64,000 nt of DNA from Hyphomicrobiales bacterium (GCA_900489925.1 UEHQ01000022.1:1-64000), one strand, 5' to 3'; positions 24,317-32,658 are shown, counted from the first letter of the stretch. Numbers and translations are program-made. Notes: generated by a model not told the origin, from the letters alone.

Positions 24317-25204
24317 CTAGAGCACTTCGCGTGCAAGCATCGCGAGGCGAAGATCGGTCGCTCGGGTCAGCGGCGCGAACGGTCCGGAAGCCGTCACGAA
24401 GCTTCGCGTCACATACTCGTCAGCGTGCGGCGAAAGCTGCTGGTAGAGGCGGGCGAAGAGCTGTCGCGCCGCTTTCCCTGGCCAGTCGGTGGGCAGTGCA
24501 AGCGCCGGCAGACGAGGGTCGTGCAGCAAGACGCTGCGGAAACGGTGGATCAACAACAGTCGCACAGTGAGCGCAGTTTTCGGGGCAAGGGCCTGGGCGT
24601 CTGCGTGATCTGCGATCGGCATGAACTGAGCGATGAAAGCGCGATAGGCGCTGGCATGGCGGTCAAGATCCCAGTGTTCGGCCGCAAAGTCCTGCAATGC
24701 CGGGCCGTCTTGTGTAGCGTCCGCCTTGAACACGAGCGTGGCGGGCATGGCCAGGGGACGTGTTGGTCCCACTGCCAAGCGTGCGCCGATCCGGGCGTAT
24801 CCGGCGCGATCGAGCGCCAGCATCGTGTCCTCGGGCGCTGGCCCGGTGACATGCACGAACTGCCAGCTGTTGTCCTGTTGTTCGCCGAACAAGACGCGGG
24901 CGGCTGCCGCAAATTCGTCCCCCGCAGATGGGGATAGGCGATAGTAGCTGCGGCGGCCTTCGCGCTCGCCGGAAAGCTGGCCGGAGGCGACTAGCCGCGA
25001 GACGGCTGTTCGAACCAGCGTCTCGCTGATGCCGACCTCGGCGCAGGTCTCGATCAGGTTTCCGATCCACGCCACGCCGCCGCGCGGCTCGACGACGTCT
25101 CCGTAGATCGTCACGATAAAACCCGCCGCCTTCAGCGGCGATTGAACAAGGATCTGCTCGACAAATGCGGCTATCGTTTCGTCAGCGCGGGTGACTGCTG
25201 CCAT
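24317..25204 (-). CDS. paaX: PaaX-family transcriptional repressor
   Basis: 295 residues with the PaaX domain order: an N-terminal winged helix (VRTAVSRLVASGQLSGEREGRRSYYRLSPSG-like region, residues about 45-80), a central domain (YARIGARLAVGP) and a C-terminal domain with LLIHRFRSVLLHDPRLPALALPTDWPG. PaaX represses paa promoters and releases DNA on binding phenylacetyl-CoA. It lies upstream of, and in line with, the thiolase operon, but 187 bp with a separate promoter lie between. A second paa regulator, PaaR, is also encoded here. Confidence 0.9.
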   Translation of the reverse strand: MAAVTRADETIAAFVEQILVQSPLKAAGFIVTIYGDVVEPRGGVAWIGNLIETCAEVGISETLVRTAVSRLVASGQLSGEREGRRSYYRLSPSAGDEFAAAARVLFGEQQDNSWQFVHVTGPAPEDTMLALDRAGYARIGARLAVGPTRPLAMPATLVFKADATQDGPALQDFAAEHWDLDRHASAYRAFIAQFMPIADHADAQALAPKTALTVRLLLIHRFRSVLLHDPRLPALALPTDWPGKAARQLFARLYQQLSPHADEYVTRSFVTASGPFAPLTRATDLRLAMLAREVL

Positions 25205-25279
25205 CGGTCGGCTTCTCCATTCGGCTGCCCAAACGTTCAGCTATCACATTTTGTCCGCGCGCGGCAGTCACCGCCGCTG

Positions 25280-25302
25280 CCCGCACCTGCGCTCGGTGCG
25301 GG
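25280..25302 (-). terminator. Hairpin after the GH25 gene
   Basis: CCCGCACC (25280-25287) and GGTGCGGG (25295-25302) form an 8-bp GC stem with a 7-nt loop. It lies about 50 nt past the stop of the GH25 gene and before paaX. No T-run follows, so intrinsic termination is uncertain. Confidence 0.45.
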
Positions 25303-25354
25303 GAGATCTCATTGATTGGATCAAGAGATCGCGCAGGAAGCGTCGCCCGCGGGG

Positions 25355-26383
25355 TCAGGTGGATCGTCCCGACGCCCAGTTGTGCCAATCGTCGCCGCTG
25401 CCGTGGAACACGTTGAGGTCGATGCGTCCCTCGACGCCGTGCGACAGGCCCGAGCCCGAATACTGCCAGAAGAGCCATTTCCGCCCGCGGTAGATCTTGG
25501 ACGGATGGGCGGCGACGGAGCGTAGCCAGAAGGGATAGTCGAGCAGCTCGCCCTGCAGGTTGTCGCGATAAAAGTCCGGTGCGGTGTAGATGATCGGTCG
25601 CTGGCCGTAGTGCCTTTCCAGCTTGTCCATGAACACCTGCATCTTTTCCAGCACTCGCTCAGGCGACGGGCGGTTCTTGCAGCTGGACTCGCCGTTCCAT
25701 TCGACGTCAATGACGGGCGGCAGCGCGTCGGGATCTCTTGGAACGTTGCGGATGAACCAGTCGGCTTGTTCCCCGGCGGTCCGGCACCAGTAGAAGAAGT
25801 GATAGGCGCCGCGCTTCAGGCCGGCTTCCTTGGCCTTGCGCCAGTTCGTCTTGAACATCGGGTCCAGGTGATCGCCGCCGTCAGTCGCCTTGATGTAGGC
25901 GAAGTTCGCCCCCTGCGTCCGCAGCTTTACCCAGTCGATATCGCCTTGCCAGCGCGAGACGTCGACGCCGTGCACGGCGAGATTCCGTGGCGAGGCGGAA
26001 CCGAAGTTGATGGGCTTGGCGTCGCGAAAGCGGTGGCTGTAGATCTGCATTCTGTTGGCACGGGGTGCCGGGTTAACAGGCATGGGGGCTGCTGCCACCG
26101 GTCTTTCGTTCGGCATTGGAACGTCCGGCGTCTGCATGACCGGCGCGAACTGTGGCGCGTTCGGAACCGGCCCGGCCCATGCCAGCTCTTCTTGCGGCGG
26201 CGCAGCCTGCGCGACAGGCGCTCCAACATTGGCTGCGGGAACAGGCGCCGGCGGGAGCGTGATTGAACTTGTTGTTTCCCGAGACGGCGCGCGCGCTAGG
26301 ACACTTTCTGAATCGAGACTGGAGCTGCAGCCCGACAAAGCAAGGCAGGTGAGGAGGATTGCTGGCACACCTGATAGACGCAT
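25355..26383 (-). CDS. GH25-family lysozyme lipoprotein
   Basis: 342 residues. The N-terminus is a lipoprotein signal: a hydrophobic stretch, then the lipobox LSGC. A Pro/Ala-rich linker of about 100 residues leads to a GH25 catalytic domain starting near residue 138 (HGVDVSRWQGDIDW). The acidic catalytic pair fits VIDVEWNG, and the domain ends with the usual WQYSGSG and DLNVF. GH25 enzymes cut the MurNAc-GlcNAc bond of peptidoglycan. It is probably anchored in a membrane facing the periplasm, with a role in wall remodelling. Confidence 0.88.
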   Translation of the reverse strand: MRLSGVPAILLTCLALSGCSSSLDSESVLARAPSRETTSSITLPPAPVPAANVGAPVAQAAPPQEELAWAGPVPNAPQFAPVMQTPDVPMPNERPVAAAPMPVNPAPRANRMQIYSHRFRDAKPINFGSASPRNLAVHGVDVSRWQGDIDWVKLRTQGANFAYIKATDGGDHLDPMFKTNWRKAKEAGLKRGAYHFFYWCRTAGEQADWFIRNVPRDPDALPPVIDVEWNGESSCKNRPSPERVLEKMQVFMDKLERHYGQRPIIYTAPDFYRDNLQGELLDYPFWLRSVAAHPSKIYRGRKWLFWQYSGSGLSHGVEGRIDLNVFHGSGDDWHNWASGRST

Positions 26384-26669
26384 AGATACTCACACGCACA
26401 ACTGGCGACGACAAAAAACGCAGTCGTCGGGATTCAGAAACTGCGCCAGTCTGACACGAAATGCTGAATCCAATCTTTACCGTATGAAGAGTTCGCTTCG
26501 TCCGAGGTGTTTTGCGTCGGTTAGGCCGCGAGGCGATTTCCGCGAGAGGAGTGATCTCGGGTCGAAAGGTCAGATGACCAGCGCACAGAGAAACTAGCGC
26601 GCAGCAAAACCCATACCGTCGCTGGGCGATGGCGGATCGCGTCTAGGATGAAATGAGGAGGAAACCGGC
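26384..26669. other. Intergenic region upstream of the GH25 gene
   Basis: No gene is supported. CGACGAC (26406-26412) and GTCGTCG (26423-26429) form an inverted repeat 23-46 nt before the GH25 start codon, within its leader. The rest is featureless to the eye. Confidence 0.35.
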
Positions 26670-26867
26670 CTAGTGGCGCGCGGTGTTCTTCTTTGCCATG
26701 GACAGAATGTAGTCATCAGCAATATCGGCGACTGCCATGGCGATTTCCGCCGAGGAGAATTCAACCAGCTCCTCGCCGAAGATGATCCGGTGAACGGCCT
26801 CCTCAATCTTCTGCCTGCAGGCATAGAGGCGGTCGGCATGATCGATTTGTATAGAAGGCAATTCCAT
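26670..26867 (-). CDS. Small hypothetical protein (65 residues)
   Basis: The frame from ATG 26867 gives MELPSIQIDHADRLYACRQ and continues as an amphipathic, helix-rich small protein ending KKNTARH. The sequence has two acidic helices (KIEEAVHRIIFGEELVEF and SAEIAMAVADIADDYIL). GGAG lies about 12 nt upstream, slightly far. The open frame continues upstream to 27206, but that part lacks a ribosome site and looks less protein-like. I do not recognise the family. Confidence 0.5.
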   Translation of the reverse strand: MELPSIQIDHADRLYACRQKIEEAVHRIIFGEELVEFSSAEIAMAVADIADDYILSMAKKNTARH

Positions 26868-27196
26868 AACAGTCGTAACTCCGGTCGATCGATGATTTGA
26901 TTTTGGCCAGGCGGCATGCTCGTCTCGTGACGGCAAGGAGGTCGCGACGTCATGCGCGCCTGCAAATGCCCCGGCCAACTTCAAGGCGTCGCTGACGCCT
27001 CGAGCATTGACGATCGGACTATAGACTGTAAGAGCGGACGTGACCCGTGAAATCGATGTGACACCAGATAAGGTTGCATTCTGGATTTCTGCACCTAGAT
27101 AGACCGGGAACTGCATCGTCGAATTTTTATAGCGCGGGACGCAGAAGATCTTCAAGGTTTGCAACGTGATCGCATGAGAGAGGCGCAGAGATCCCA
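26868..27196. other. Region without a supported gene
   Basis: About 330 nt between the small protein gene and the DUF1801 gene, which are divergent. An N-terminal extension of the small protein could cover most of it, but nothing supports translation. It must carry the two promoters. Confidence 0.35.
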
Positions 27197-27613
27197 ATGA
27201 ACCCATCGGAACGTATCGATCAGCTGATCGCGGAGATCCCGGACTGGCGCGGCAAGACGTTCGCCGCCATTCGCAAGACCATCCTTGCGGCGGATTGCGA
27301 GATTGTCGAAGACTGGAAATGGATGGGCAGCCCGGTCTGGTATTGCGACGGAATGATTGCGGTGGCCAACGCTCACAAGGGGAAAGTCAAGCTTACGTTT
27401 CTCCACGGCGCCAGCCTCGCGGATCCCAAAAAACTGTTCAACGCCGGTCTGGAAGGCAATGCGAGACGGGCGATCGACTTCTTCGAGGGTGATCAGGTTG
27501 ATGGGGCGGGTTTGACGAATCTCATTCGCGCTGCCATCGATCTCAATCGAAGCAAATTGAAAAAGAAGGCGCCCGCCAAGAGCCGGGCAAAAGCGGAAAA
27601 AACCGAGGACTGA
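27197..27613 (+). CDS. DUF1801 domain protein
   Basis: 138 residues. The sequence matches the DUF1801 type: an N-terminal helical part (IDQLIAEIPDWRGKTFAAIRKTIL), the conserved WKWMGSPVWYCDGMIAVANAHKGKVKLTF core and a Lys/Ala-rich C-terminal tail. The fold is small alpha/beta. The biochemical role of the family is not known to me. AGAGAT lies 5-10 nt before ATG 27197. Confidence 0.78.
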   Translation: MNPSERIDQLIAEIPDWRGKTFAAIRKTILAADCEIVEDWKWMGSPVWYCDGMIAVANAHKGKVKLTFLHGASLADPKKLFNAGLEGNARRAIDFFEGDQVDGAGLTNLIRAAIDLNRSKLKKKAPAKSRAKAEKTED

Positions 27614-27694
27614 CGCCTCGGAAGAATTTTACTCTTGGTTGCATTTTTTTAGAAATGCATCATGATGTACCATAAATAATGATGGAGGCGCGCC

Positions 27695-28132
27695 ATGAAG
27701 GCGAAATCTGCGAATGCGATAGACGCCTATGTCGGTGAGCGTGTCCGGGCCCGGCGCAAGAGCCTTGGTATCAGCCAAGGTGTTCTGGCGGAATCGCTGG
27801 GGATCACCTTCCAGCAGATCCAGAAATACGAGAAGGGGACGAACCGCATTGGCGCAGGGAGGCTCCAGCGTATTGCGGAGATCCTCGGCGTACCTGTTGG
27901 TTTCTTTTTCGAGGGGGATGGAGCGCCGTCGCCTGATATCAAGACCGAAACCGATGAGATCGCGCTGTTCCTGGCCTCCAAGGAAGGTCTGGCGCTCAGC
28001 AGGGCCTTCATCGCGATCGAGGATCCGAATGTCCGCCAGAAGCTGCTGGCTCTCACCAGAAGCCTGGGATCTTTGGGGACCGCCGCGGTCGATCGGGAGA
28101 CCGCCGAGCCGGTGAAGGCAATTCTTGGGTAA
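27695..28132 (+). CDS. XRE-family transcriptional regulator
   Basis: 145 residues. The N-terminal Cro/C1 helix-turn-helix is clear at residues about 12-68 (RVRARRKSLGISQGVLAESLG, FQQIQKYEKGTNRIGAGRLQRIAEILGVPVGFFF). The C-terminal half is helical and probably dimerises. GGAGG precedes ATG 27695 by 7 nt. It lies 117 nt upstream of the YcaO gene in the same direction. A link to that module is possible, but this protein type is common and unlinked elsewhere in rhizobia. Confidence 0.85.
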   Translation: MKAKSANAIDAYVGERVRARRKSLGISQGVLAESLGITFQQIQKYEKGTNRIGAGRLQRIAEILGVPVGFFFEGDGAPSPDIKTETDEIALFLASKEGLALSRAFIAIEDPNVRQKLLALTRSLGSLGTAAVDRETAEPVKAILG

Positions 28133-28231
28133 GGGCTATGACGCGAAATCGGCTGCGCTGCGGGCGAGGCGACATCGCCGTTCAGCCTCGATGACGAGGC
28201 CTTCCGATCTCCGCAATTCTGTCATGGGACC

Positions 28232-28245
28232 GAACCTCGAGGTTC
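28232..28245. promoter_or_regulatory. 14-bp perfect palindrome over the ribosome site of the YcaO gene
   Basis: GAACCTCGAGGTTC is a perfect palindrome ending 4 nt before the TTG start at 28250. Its GAGG is also the likely Shine-Dalgarno sequence. It could be an operator for the adjacent XRE regulator, or a small structure that masks the ribosome site. Role is inference. Confidence 0.45.
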
Positions 28246-28249
28246 ATCG

Positions 28250-29440
28250 TTGACGCCATCATGGTCCGATCGATCCGTCCCGCCATCGGAAACGCTATCG
28301 CGCGTAGGACCAATCCTGGCTGATTTCGGTATCACTCGCGTGGCACGTCACACCGGCCTTGATTGCCTTGGTATCCCGGTCTGGTGTGCCTACACGCCCA
28401 ATGCGCGATCGATCGCGATCGCTCAGGGCAAGGGGATCAGTGACGAGGACGCCAAGGCCTCGGCAGTAATGGAAGCCCTGGAGCGGGCGGTCGCCGGCGA
28501 TCCTGCTGTCACCCCATTTCGTAGCAGCGCTATACGCTTGCGGGAGGCGGGCTGTGCAGTCGAAACACTCGATTGCCTGATCGGCCTGAACCAGGTCGAT
28601 ATCGATCCGAGCGAGGAAATCGCGTGGGCTTGTGGCAGGGAGTTGCTCACGGGGACAGACATTTTCGTGCCCTTTGACGCCATACTTCTTGATCGAACCC
28701 GAGCGTCGCGTTTCTGGATGTCCTCGGATGGGCTGGCTTCGGGCAACACCATGGATGAAGCGGTGCTTCATGGCGTGCTCGAGCGCATAGAGCGCGATGC
28801 CCATATCCTTTGGCAGATAGAAAGTGACGCGGCGCGCGGGATGCGTTGTGTTGACCCACACGGCCTGCATGACGCGGTGATCGATGAACTGGTCGAAAAG
28901 ATCGAGACAGCTGGCCTTGATCTCAGACTTTTCGACATGACGAGCGACATTCCGGTCCCGTGCTTTACGGCGATCCTGGCGCCTCGCGGCGCTCACCGTG
29001 ACGAGAATGCCCGCTTCGTCGAGGCAACGGGAGGCAGTGGCTGCCATCCGTCACCCGCGCGAGCCGCCATTCGTGCGATCACCGAAGCCGCCCAATCCCG
29101 GCTGACCTACATCAGCGGTGCGCGCGATGATGTGACGCCGGAAACCTATCGCAGACCTCTCCCGGCAGCAACGCGTCGTGCGCTTCAGGCAGTTCCGCGC
29201 CCTCCAGTCGTCACAGCGCCGAGCGCGCTGACAGGCGTTTCCGGTGTCTCCCAGTTGCTTGACGCGACGGTCGCCATCGTGCGGGAACACGATGTCGGCC
29301 CCGTCAGCGCGGTTCCGCTCAGCGATCCCAGGCTTCCCTTCAGCGTGACCAAGGTGTTCATGCCTTCGCTGGAAAATCCGGAGGGGAGCCGCGCGCGCCG
29401 TTTCGGCGAGCGGGCCATATCAAAGGCATTCGCGTCATGA
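28250..29440 (+). CDS. YcaO-domain protein (ATP-dependent backbone cyclodehydratase/thioamidation enzyme)
   Basis: 396 residues. YcaO enzymes phosphorylate a peptide amide oxygen with ATP so that a Cys, Ser, Thr or sulfide can attack. The ATP/Mg residues are visible: SAVMEALERA with Glu75 and Glu78, VLERIERDA with Glu178 and Glu181, and ITEAAQSRL with Glu279, Gln282 and Arg284. The C-terminus lacks the Pro-rich PxPxP tail of many azoline-forming members, which agrees with a TfuA-dependent thioamidation type. Start is TTG 28250, 9 nt after GAGG. It overlaps tfuA by 4 nt (ATGA). Confidence 0.85.
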   Translation: MTPSWSDRSVPPSETLSRVGPILADFGITRVARHTGLDCLGIPVWCAYTPNARSIAIAQGKGISDEDAKASAVMEALERAVAGDPAVTPFRSSAIRLREAGCAVETLDCLIGLNQVDIDPSEEIAWACGRELLTGTDIFVPFDAILLDRTRASRFWMSSDGLASGNTMDEAVLHGVLERIERDAHILWQIESDAARGMRCVDPHGLHDAVIDELVEKIETAGLDLRLFDMTSDIPVPCFTAILAPRGAHRDENARFVEATGGSGCHPSPARAAIRAITEAAQSRLTYISGARDDVTPETYRRPLPAATRRALQAVPRPPVVTAPSALTGVSGVSQLLDATVAIVREHDVGPVSAVPLSDPRLPFSVTKVFMPSLENPEGSRARRFGERAISKAFAS

Positions 29441-30138
29441 AGGTCATTTTCGTCGGTCCAAGCCTTCCGGATGCCGCTTCCATTGCCGGAGACGGCGTCG
29501 TCATCCGACCGCCAGCCGTACAAGGCGACGTTGCCGCAGCACTGCGAGACGGCGCAAGCGTTATCGGTATCGTCGACGGCGGTTTCGAATATACCGCGCC
29601 TGTTTGGCACAAGGAGATCCTGCTTGCTCTGTCGCAGAACGTGCCGGTCTATGGTGCCTCGAGCATGGGCGCGCTGCGGGCAGCAGAATGCCGGGCTTTC
29701 GGCATGATCGGCGTGGGGCGAATATTCGAGGAGTACATGCGTGGGGCGACCGTCGACGACGCCGATGTCGCGCTTCTGCACGCGCCGGCCGAATTCGGCT
29801 GGAAACCGCTGACCGTGCCGCTGGTGAATGTCAGGGCGACGCTTGACCGGTTGGAGGTGCAAGGGGCGCTCGCGCGTGACACACGGCTGATCATCGAGGC
29901 GGCGGCAACGCAGATCTTTTTCAAGGAGAGGACGTGGCGTTCGGTCGTCGACGGTTGCGGGTTGACGGCGGTTTCGGAGCGCAAGGAGATGCATTCGATG
30001 CTGGTTTCAAACGCGGTTGACCAGAAGCGGATTGATGCCCTGGCGCTTCTGGAGGCTGTGCGCGCAGCAGCGCCGGGAGCCTTGCGTCATGAAATGTCGT
30101 GGCAAATTGCCGAGACGTCTTTCTTTTCACGACATTAA
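29437..30138 (+). CDS. TfuA-like protein
   Basis: 233 residues. The TfuA core is clear: VIFVGPSL at the start, IGIVDGGFEYTAPVWHKEIL, and VYGASSMGALRAAEC. TfuA proteins partner YcaO. In methanogens and in RiPP systems the pair installs backbone thioamides, with TfuA thought to help deliver sulfur; the family was named in trifolitoxin production. The ATG overlaps the YcaO stop, so the two are translated together. A helical C-terminal region of about 60 residues is less conserved by eye. Confidence 0.85.
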   Translation: MKVIFVGPSLPDAASIAGDGVVIRPPAVQGDVAAALRDGASVIGIVDGGFEYTAPVWHKEILLALSQNVPVYGASSMGALRAAECRAFGMIGVGRIFEEYMRGATVDDADVALLHAPAEFGWKPLTVPLVNVRATLDRLEVQGALARDTRLIIEAAATQIFFKERTWRSVVDGCGLTAVSERKEMHSMLVSNAVDQKRIDALALLEAVRAAAPGALRHEMSWQIAETSFFSRH

Positions 30139-30191
30139 AGGCAGTCTTGCTCGTGAAAATCACTCTGTGGTTGTGTCACGCGGTTTTCACG
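30124..30191. repeat. Three-part alternating repeat between tfuA and the small acidic protein gene
   Basis: TTTTCACGA at 30124-30132 can pair with TCGTGAAAA at 30151-30159 (9 bp, 18-nt loop). The same CGTGAAAA (30152-30159) can instead pair with a second TTTTCACG at 30184-30191 (8 bp, 24-nt loop). The two stems exclude each other. The first arm lies inside the last codons of tfuA, so ribosomes finishing tfuA could decide which stem forms. An attenuator-like role is inference. Confidence 0.5.
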
Positions 30192-30243
30192 GGCGGCTTG
30201 CCACAATTGGCCTATGCTTCTCCCCGATCTGCGGAGAAATGAC

Positions 30244-30492
30244 ATGAGCATATCCTTTGAAGGCAAGTTGGCCGAAGCTGGCCTAAACGAACGTTCCGAC
30301 GAGGACCTGGATGAACTTGCCGCGCTTGCGCGGCTGATCTCCTTTGCGCGCTATGCCGCCCAGGACATCAATCTTGCGAGCGCCGTGGATTGCCTCGATC
30401 TGGCCTTGCACGCCGTCAAGCGGGAACTCGGTGACGTTCCCTACGAGGGGCTGAGCGACCCGATCGGCTACGCAGGCGTGAGCAGCCACTAG
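30244..30492 (+). CDS. Small acidic protein of the YcaO-TfuA module (82 residues)
   Basis: The protein begins MSISFEGKLAEAGLNERSD and ends GLSDPIGYAGVSSH. The middle is helical (DLDELAALARLISFARYAAQDINLASAVDCLDLALHAV divides into two helices), with one Cys near residue 57. GGAGAA lies 8 nt before ATG 30244. It is 105 nt after tfuA and in line with it. It may be a carrier, adaptor or substrate of the YcaO-TfuA enzymes. The short, Gly/Ser-rich tail after the helices could be a modified segment, but nothing proves that. No family recognised. Confidence 0.65.
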   Translation: MSISFEGKLAEAGLNERSDEDLDELAALARLISFARYAAQDINLASAVDCLDLALHAVKRELGDVPYEGLSDPIGYAGVSSH

Positions 30493-30521
30493 CCTGGTGG
30501 CATAGTCTTCGTCCCGGGGTG

Positions 30522-30968
30522 TCAGCCCAATCGCTTGGAATAGACGCATAGCGCACTTGATTGCCGGTAGCCGTTGGCCTGGTAATAGTGCGCGGCGCCG
30601 CCTGCCTGGCGGGACACAAGCCATAAATGCACATAGCCGAGATGGCTTGCCTCCTTCTCGAGGCTGAGCAAGAGCCTGGAGCCGATGCCTTGGCGCTGGT
30701 GCTGAGGGAGTATCGCGACCTCGGCGATCTGCAGGCCGCGGCCAATGGCCGAGGTGTGCGGCAGGCCGAAGGCAAAGCCGATGATCTCTTCTTCCTTGAA
30801 CGCGGCTATCGCTATGCAGCCGGGCGTGTTCATCAGTTCATCGAGGCGCGATGCGGCCTTTTGAAGCGACCAGTCTTCGTCCCATGGCGGCTCGGCATAG
30901 GCCTTTACTATGATACTCGCACCTTGCCGAGCCTCGGCCTGGGATACTCTTCTAACGTCGATTAGCAT
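30522..30968 (-). CDS. GNAT-family N-acetyltransferase
   Basis: 148 residues from ATG 30968. The GNAT fold is shown by the acetyl-CoA motif VAILPQHQRQGIGSRLLLSLEKEA (motif A, Q/RxxGxG/A) and the C-terminal HYYQANGYRQSSALCVYSKRL. The start is chosen because AGGTG is 5 nt upstream; the longer frame adds 41 residues without support. It converges on the small acidic protein gene. Substrate is unknown. Confidence 0.85.
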   Translation of the reverse strand: MLIDVRRVSQAEARQGASIIVKAYAEPPWDEDWSLQKAASRLDELMNTPGCIAIAAFKEEEIIGFAFGLPHTSAIGRGLQIAEVAILPQHQRQGIGSRLLLSLEKEASHLGYVHLWLVSRQAGGAAHYYQANGYRQSSALCVYSKRLG

Positions 30969-31200
30969 GCACACCTGCTGTCTATACGATGAGGCTCCCG
31001 TTGCCGGAACACTGGCCACCCGGACCCGCATATCGGCCGACAACGTACGATCAAAACGAGACGCCTCCGCGTCATGCTGCGCCTCGCTCAAAACCGGAAG
31101 AGGTGCATTGGCAACAGATAAGCACGGGTGAGGTCGATGATGTTGTGACTTTGCCGTGACACTCGCGTGGCGGGAACCCGACGGAGCTTCGCAATGATTT

Positions 31201-31219
31201 GGGTTGCAGGAGGCAACCC
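31201..31219 (-). terminator. Small hairpin after recX
   Basis: GGGTTGC (31201-31207) and GCAACCC (31213-31219) form a 7-bp stem with a 5-nt loop. It lies about 30 nt past the recX stop on the minus strand, before the GNAT gene. The following AAATCA contains no T-run on that strand. Confidence 0.4.
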
Positions 31220-31247
31220 GGCATTGGCTTTCTGCCGTGGCCGCGGA

Positions 31248-31811
31248 TCAGAAAATGCTGTCGCGCCGTGACTCCAAAATGGCATCGGCTTCGTCAGCGC
31301 TCATCTGCAGGACGTTCCGTCCAAGCTGGAAACCAAAGCCGTTGCGCGCGAATGCGGCCATTTCCTTGGCCCTTCGCTTGTCATCCGCCTCGACTCGACG
31401 ATAGGGACCGAACGCTCGCTTGCGGGCGAAGACGATTGCTGCAAACAGGTCGTCGGTTGCCTGAAGAGCGGACGCAGCCACCTCGCGATCGATGCCTTTC
31501 AACGACAGCCGCTGGGCGATGATCCTGTGCGACTTGCCGCCGCGCACGCCGGCGCGCGTGCTGATTTCGGCGTAGGCGACATCGTTCAGCGCTCCGAGAT
31601 CGCGAGCGAATTTCACCGCAAACTCGGCGACCGCCTGTGCCTGTGCAGCGCTGATGTCGTCGAATTTCTGCGTGGCCTTTTTCCTGATCGCATCGAACAG
31701 CTGCTTCTCCGTCATCATCTGGCGCCCGAGGCGATAGACGGCGGAGTTTTTCGACCAGCTGAGCATGCGGGCGGTTGGGATGTCGGATTGGGTTTCGTCG
31801 TCGGTCATCAT
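31248..31811 (-). CDS. recX: RecX-family recombination regulator
   Basis: About 187 residues from ATG 31811 (31808 is also possible; neither has a clear ribosome site, and the frame opens further upstream). RecX three-helix repeats are visible: MLSWSKNSAVYRLGRQMMTEKQLFDAIRKKA, then YAEISTRAGVRGGKSHRIIAQRLSLKGI, then FARKRAFGPYR. RecX binds RecA filaments and limits their extension. recA is not in the window, as is common in alphaproteobacteria. It is divergent from the GntR gene. Confidence 0.78.
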   Translation of the reverse strand: MMTDDETQSDIPTARMLSWSKNSAVYRLGRQMMTEKQLFDAIRKKATQKFDDISAAQAQAVAEFAVKFARDLGALNDVAYAEISTRAGVRGGKSHRIIAQRLSLKGIDREVAASALQATDDLFAAIVFARKRAFGPYRRVEADDKRRAKEMAAFARNGFGFQLGRNVLQMSADEADAILESRRDSIF

Positions 31812-31897
31812 CGGCAGCAGGCATACCCCATCAGCCGCCATTTCGCTAATGCCGGCATTCGCTCTGGCGACGAGGGGATCCAAGATCGGGACCCTTG

Positions 31898-31908
31898 TTG
31901 TATACGAG
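31898..31908. promoter_or_regulatory. Possible GntR/FCD operator upstream of the GntR gene
   Basis: TTGTATACGAG contains the GTATAC core (31900-31905) typical of FCD-type GntR operators. It lies about 55 nt before the ATG of the GntR gene. A second GTATAC occurs at 32679-32684 before the ABC operon. Confidence 0.4.
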
Positions 31909-31959
31909 AAACCACGCTAATCGTGTGCCGGATCTCTTCAAAGCGTGGTTCAGACCCCT

Positions 31960-32658
31960 ATGTCCTCCAATTCCGACCGGGTGGAAATTGCCCACCGTAC
32001 CCTCCGTCAGGCAATTATCGAGCAGGCGTTGAAGGCCGGCACGAAGCTGCCCGAGGATGAGATCGGTCGGCATTTTTCCATGAGCCGGACGCTGGTGCGT
32101 GCCGTGCTGGCGAAGCTTCAAGCGCAGGGCCTTGTCGACACTTATCACAAGCGGACGGCTACGGTCGCGCAGCCCAGCCTCGAGGAGGCGCATGATGCCT
32201 TCGCTGTTCGCCGGGCTCTGGAGCGTGAAGTCATCAAGAGCATCATCAAGCGCTGGAACCCATCCATCGAAAAGGGCCTGCAGGAGCACGTGACGGAGGA
32301 AGAGGCGGCGCATGCCAAGGGCGACGTGCGCCTGTCGACGCGCCTTGCCGGCGAATTCCATCTGAAGCTCGCCGAGCTTTCCGGAAACACGCTTCTGGAG
32401 CGCTATCTGTCTGAGCTCGTTTCCCGCTGTTCGCTGATTTTGGCGATGTATAGCCGCCCACACTCCAGCGAATGCGCCATCAGCGAGCATTCGGCCCTGA
32501 TCGCGGCCTTGCGCGGGGGTGATGTCGCCGTGGCCGAACAGCTCATGGATGAACATCTGTCGTCGGTCGAGAGCCGGGCGCTGTTTGATGAAGAGGCTCC
32601 TGTTGAGCCGGATCTGGGCTCCATCCTGTCGCGCTATGCCGACAGGACGCACGGCTGA
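31960..32658 (+). CDS. GntR-family regulator with FCD domain
   Basis: 232 residues. The N-terminal winged helix is clear (HRTLRQAIIEQALKAGTKLPEDEIGRHFSMSRTLVRAVLAKLQAQGLV in two adjoining parts), and the C-terminal FCD domain has the metal-ligand pattern around EFHLKLAELSGN and EHSALIAALRGGD. ATG 31960 is preferred to GTG 31945; no strong ribosome site is seen for either. It sits directly upstream of the BMP-type ABC operon in the same direction and is probably its regulator, using GTATAC sites. Confidence 0.86.
   Translation: MSSNSDRVEIAHRTLRQAIIEQALKAGTKLPEDEIGRHFSMSRTLVRAVLAKLQAQGLVDTYHKRTATVAQPSLEEAHDAFAVRRALEREVIKSIIKRWNPSIEKGLQEHVTEEEAAHAKGDVRLSTRLAGEFHLKLAELSGNTLLERYLSELVSRCSLILAMYSRPHSSECAISEHSALIAALRGGDVAVAEQLMDEHLSSVESRALFDEEAPVEPDLGSILSRYADRTHG

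Noticed and set aside
26868..27206. N-terminal extension of the small protein at 26670-26867
   Set aside because: The sequence is open but has no ribosome site and no features; the short form is the safer reading.
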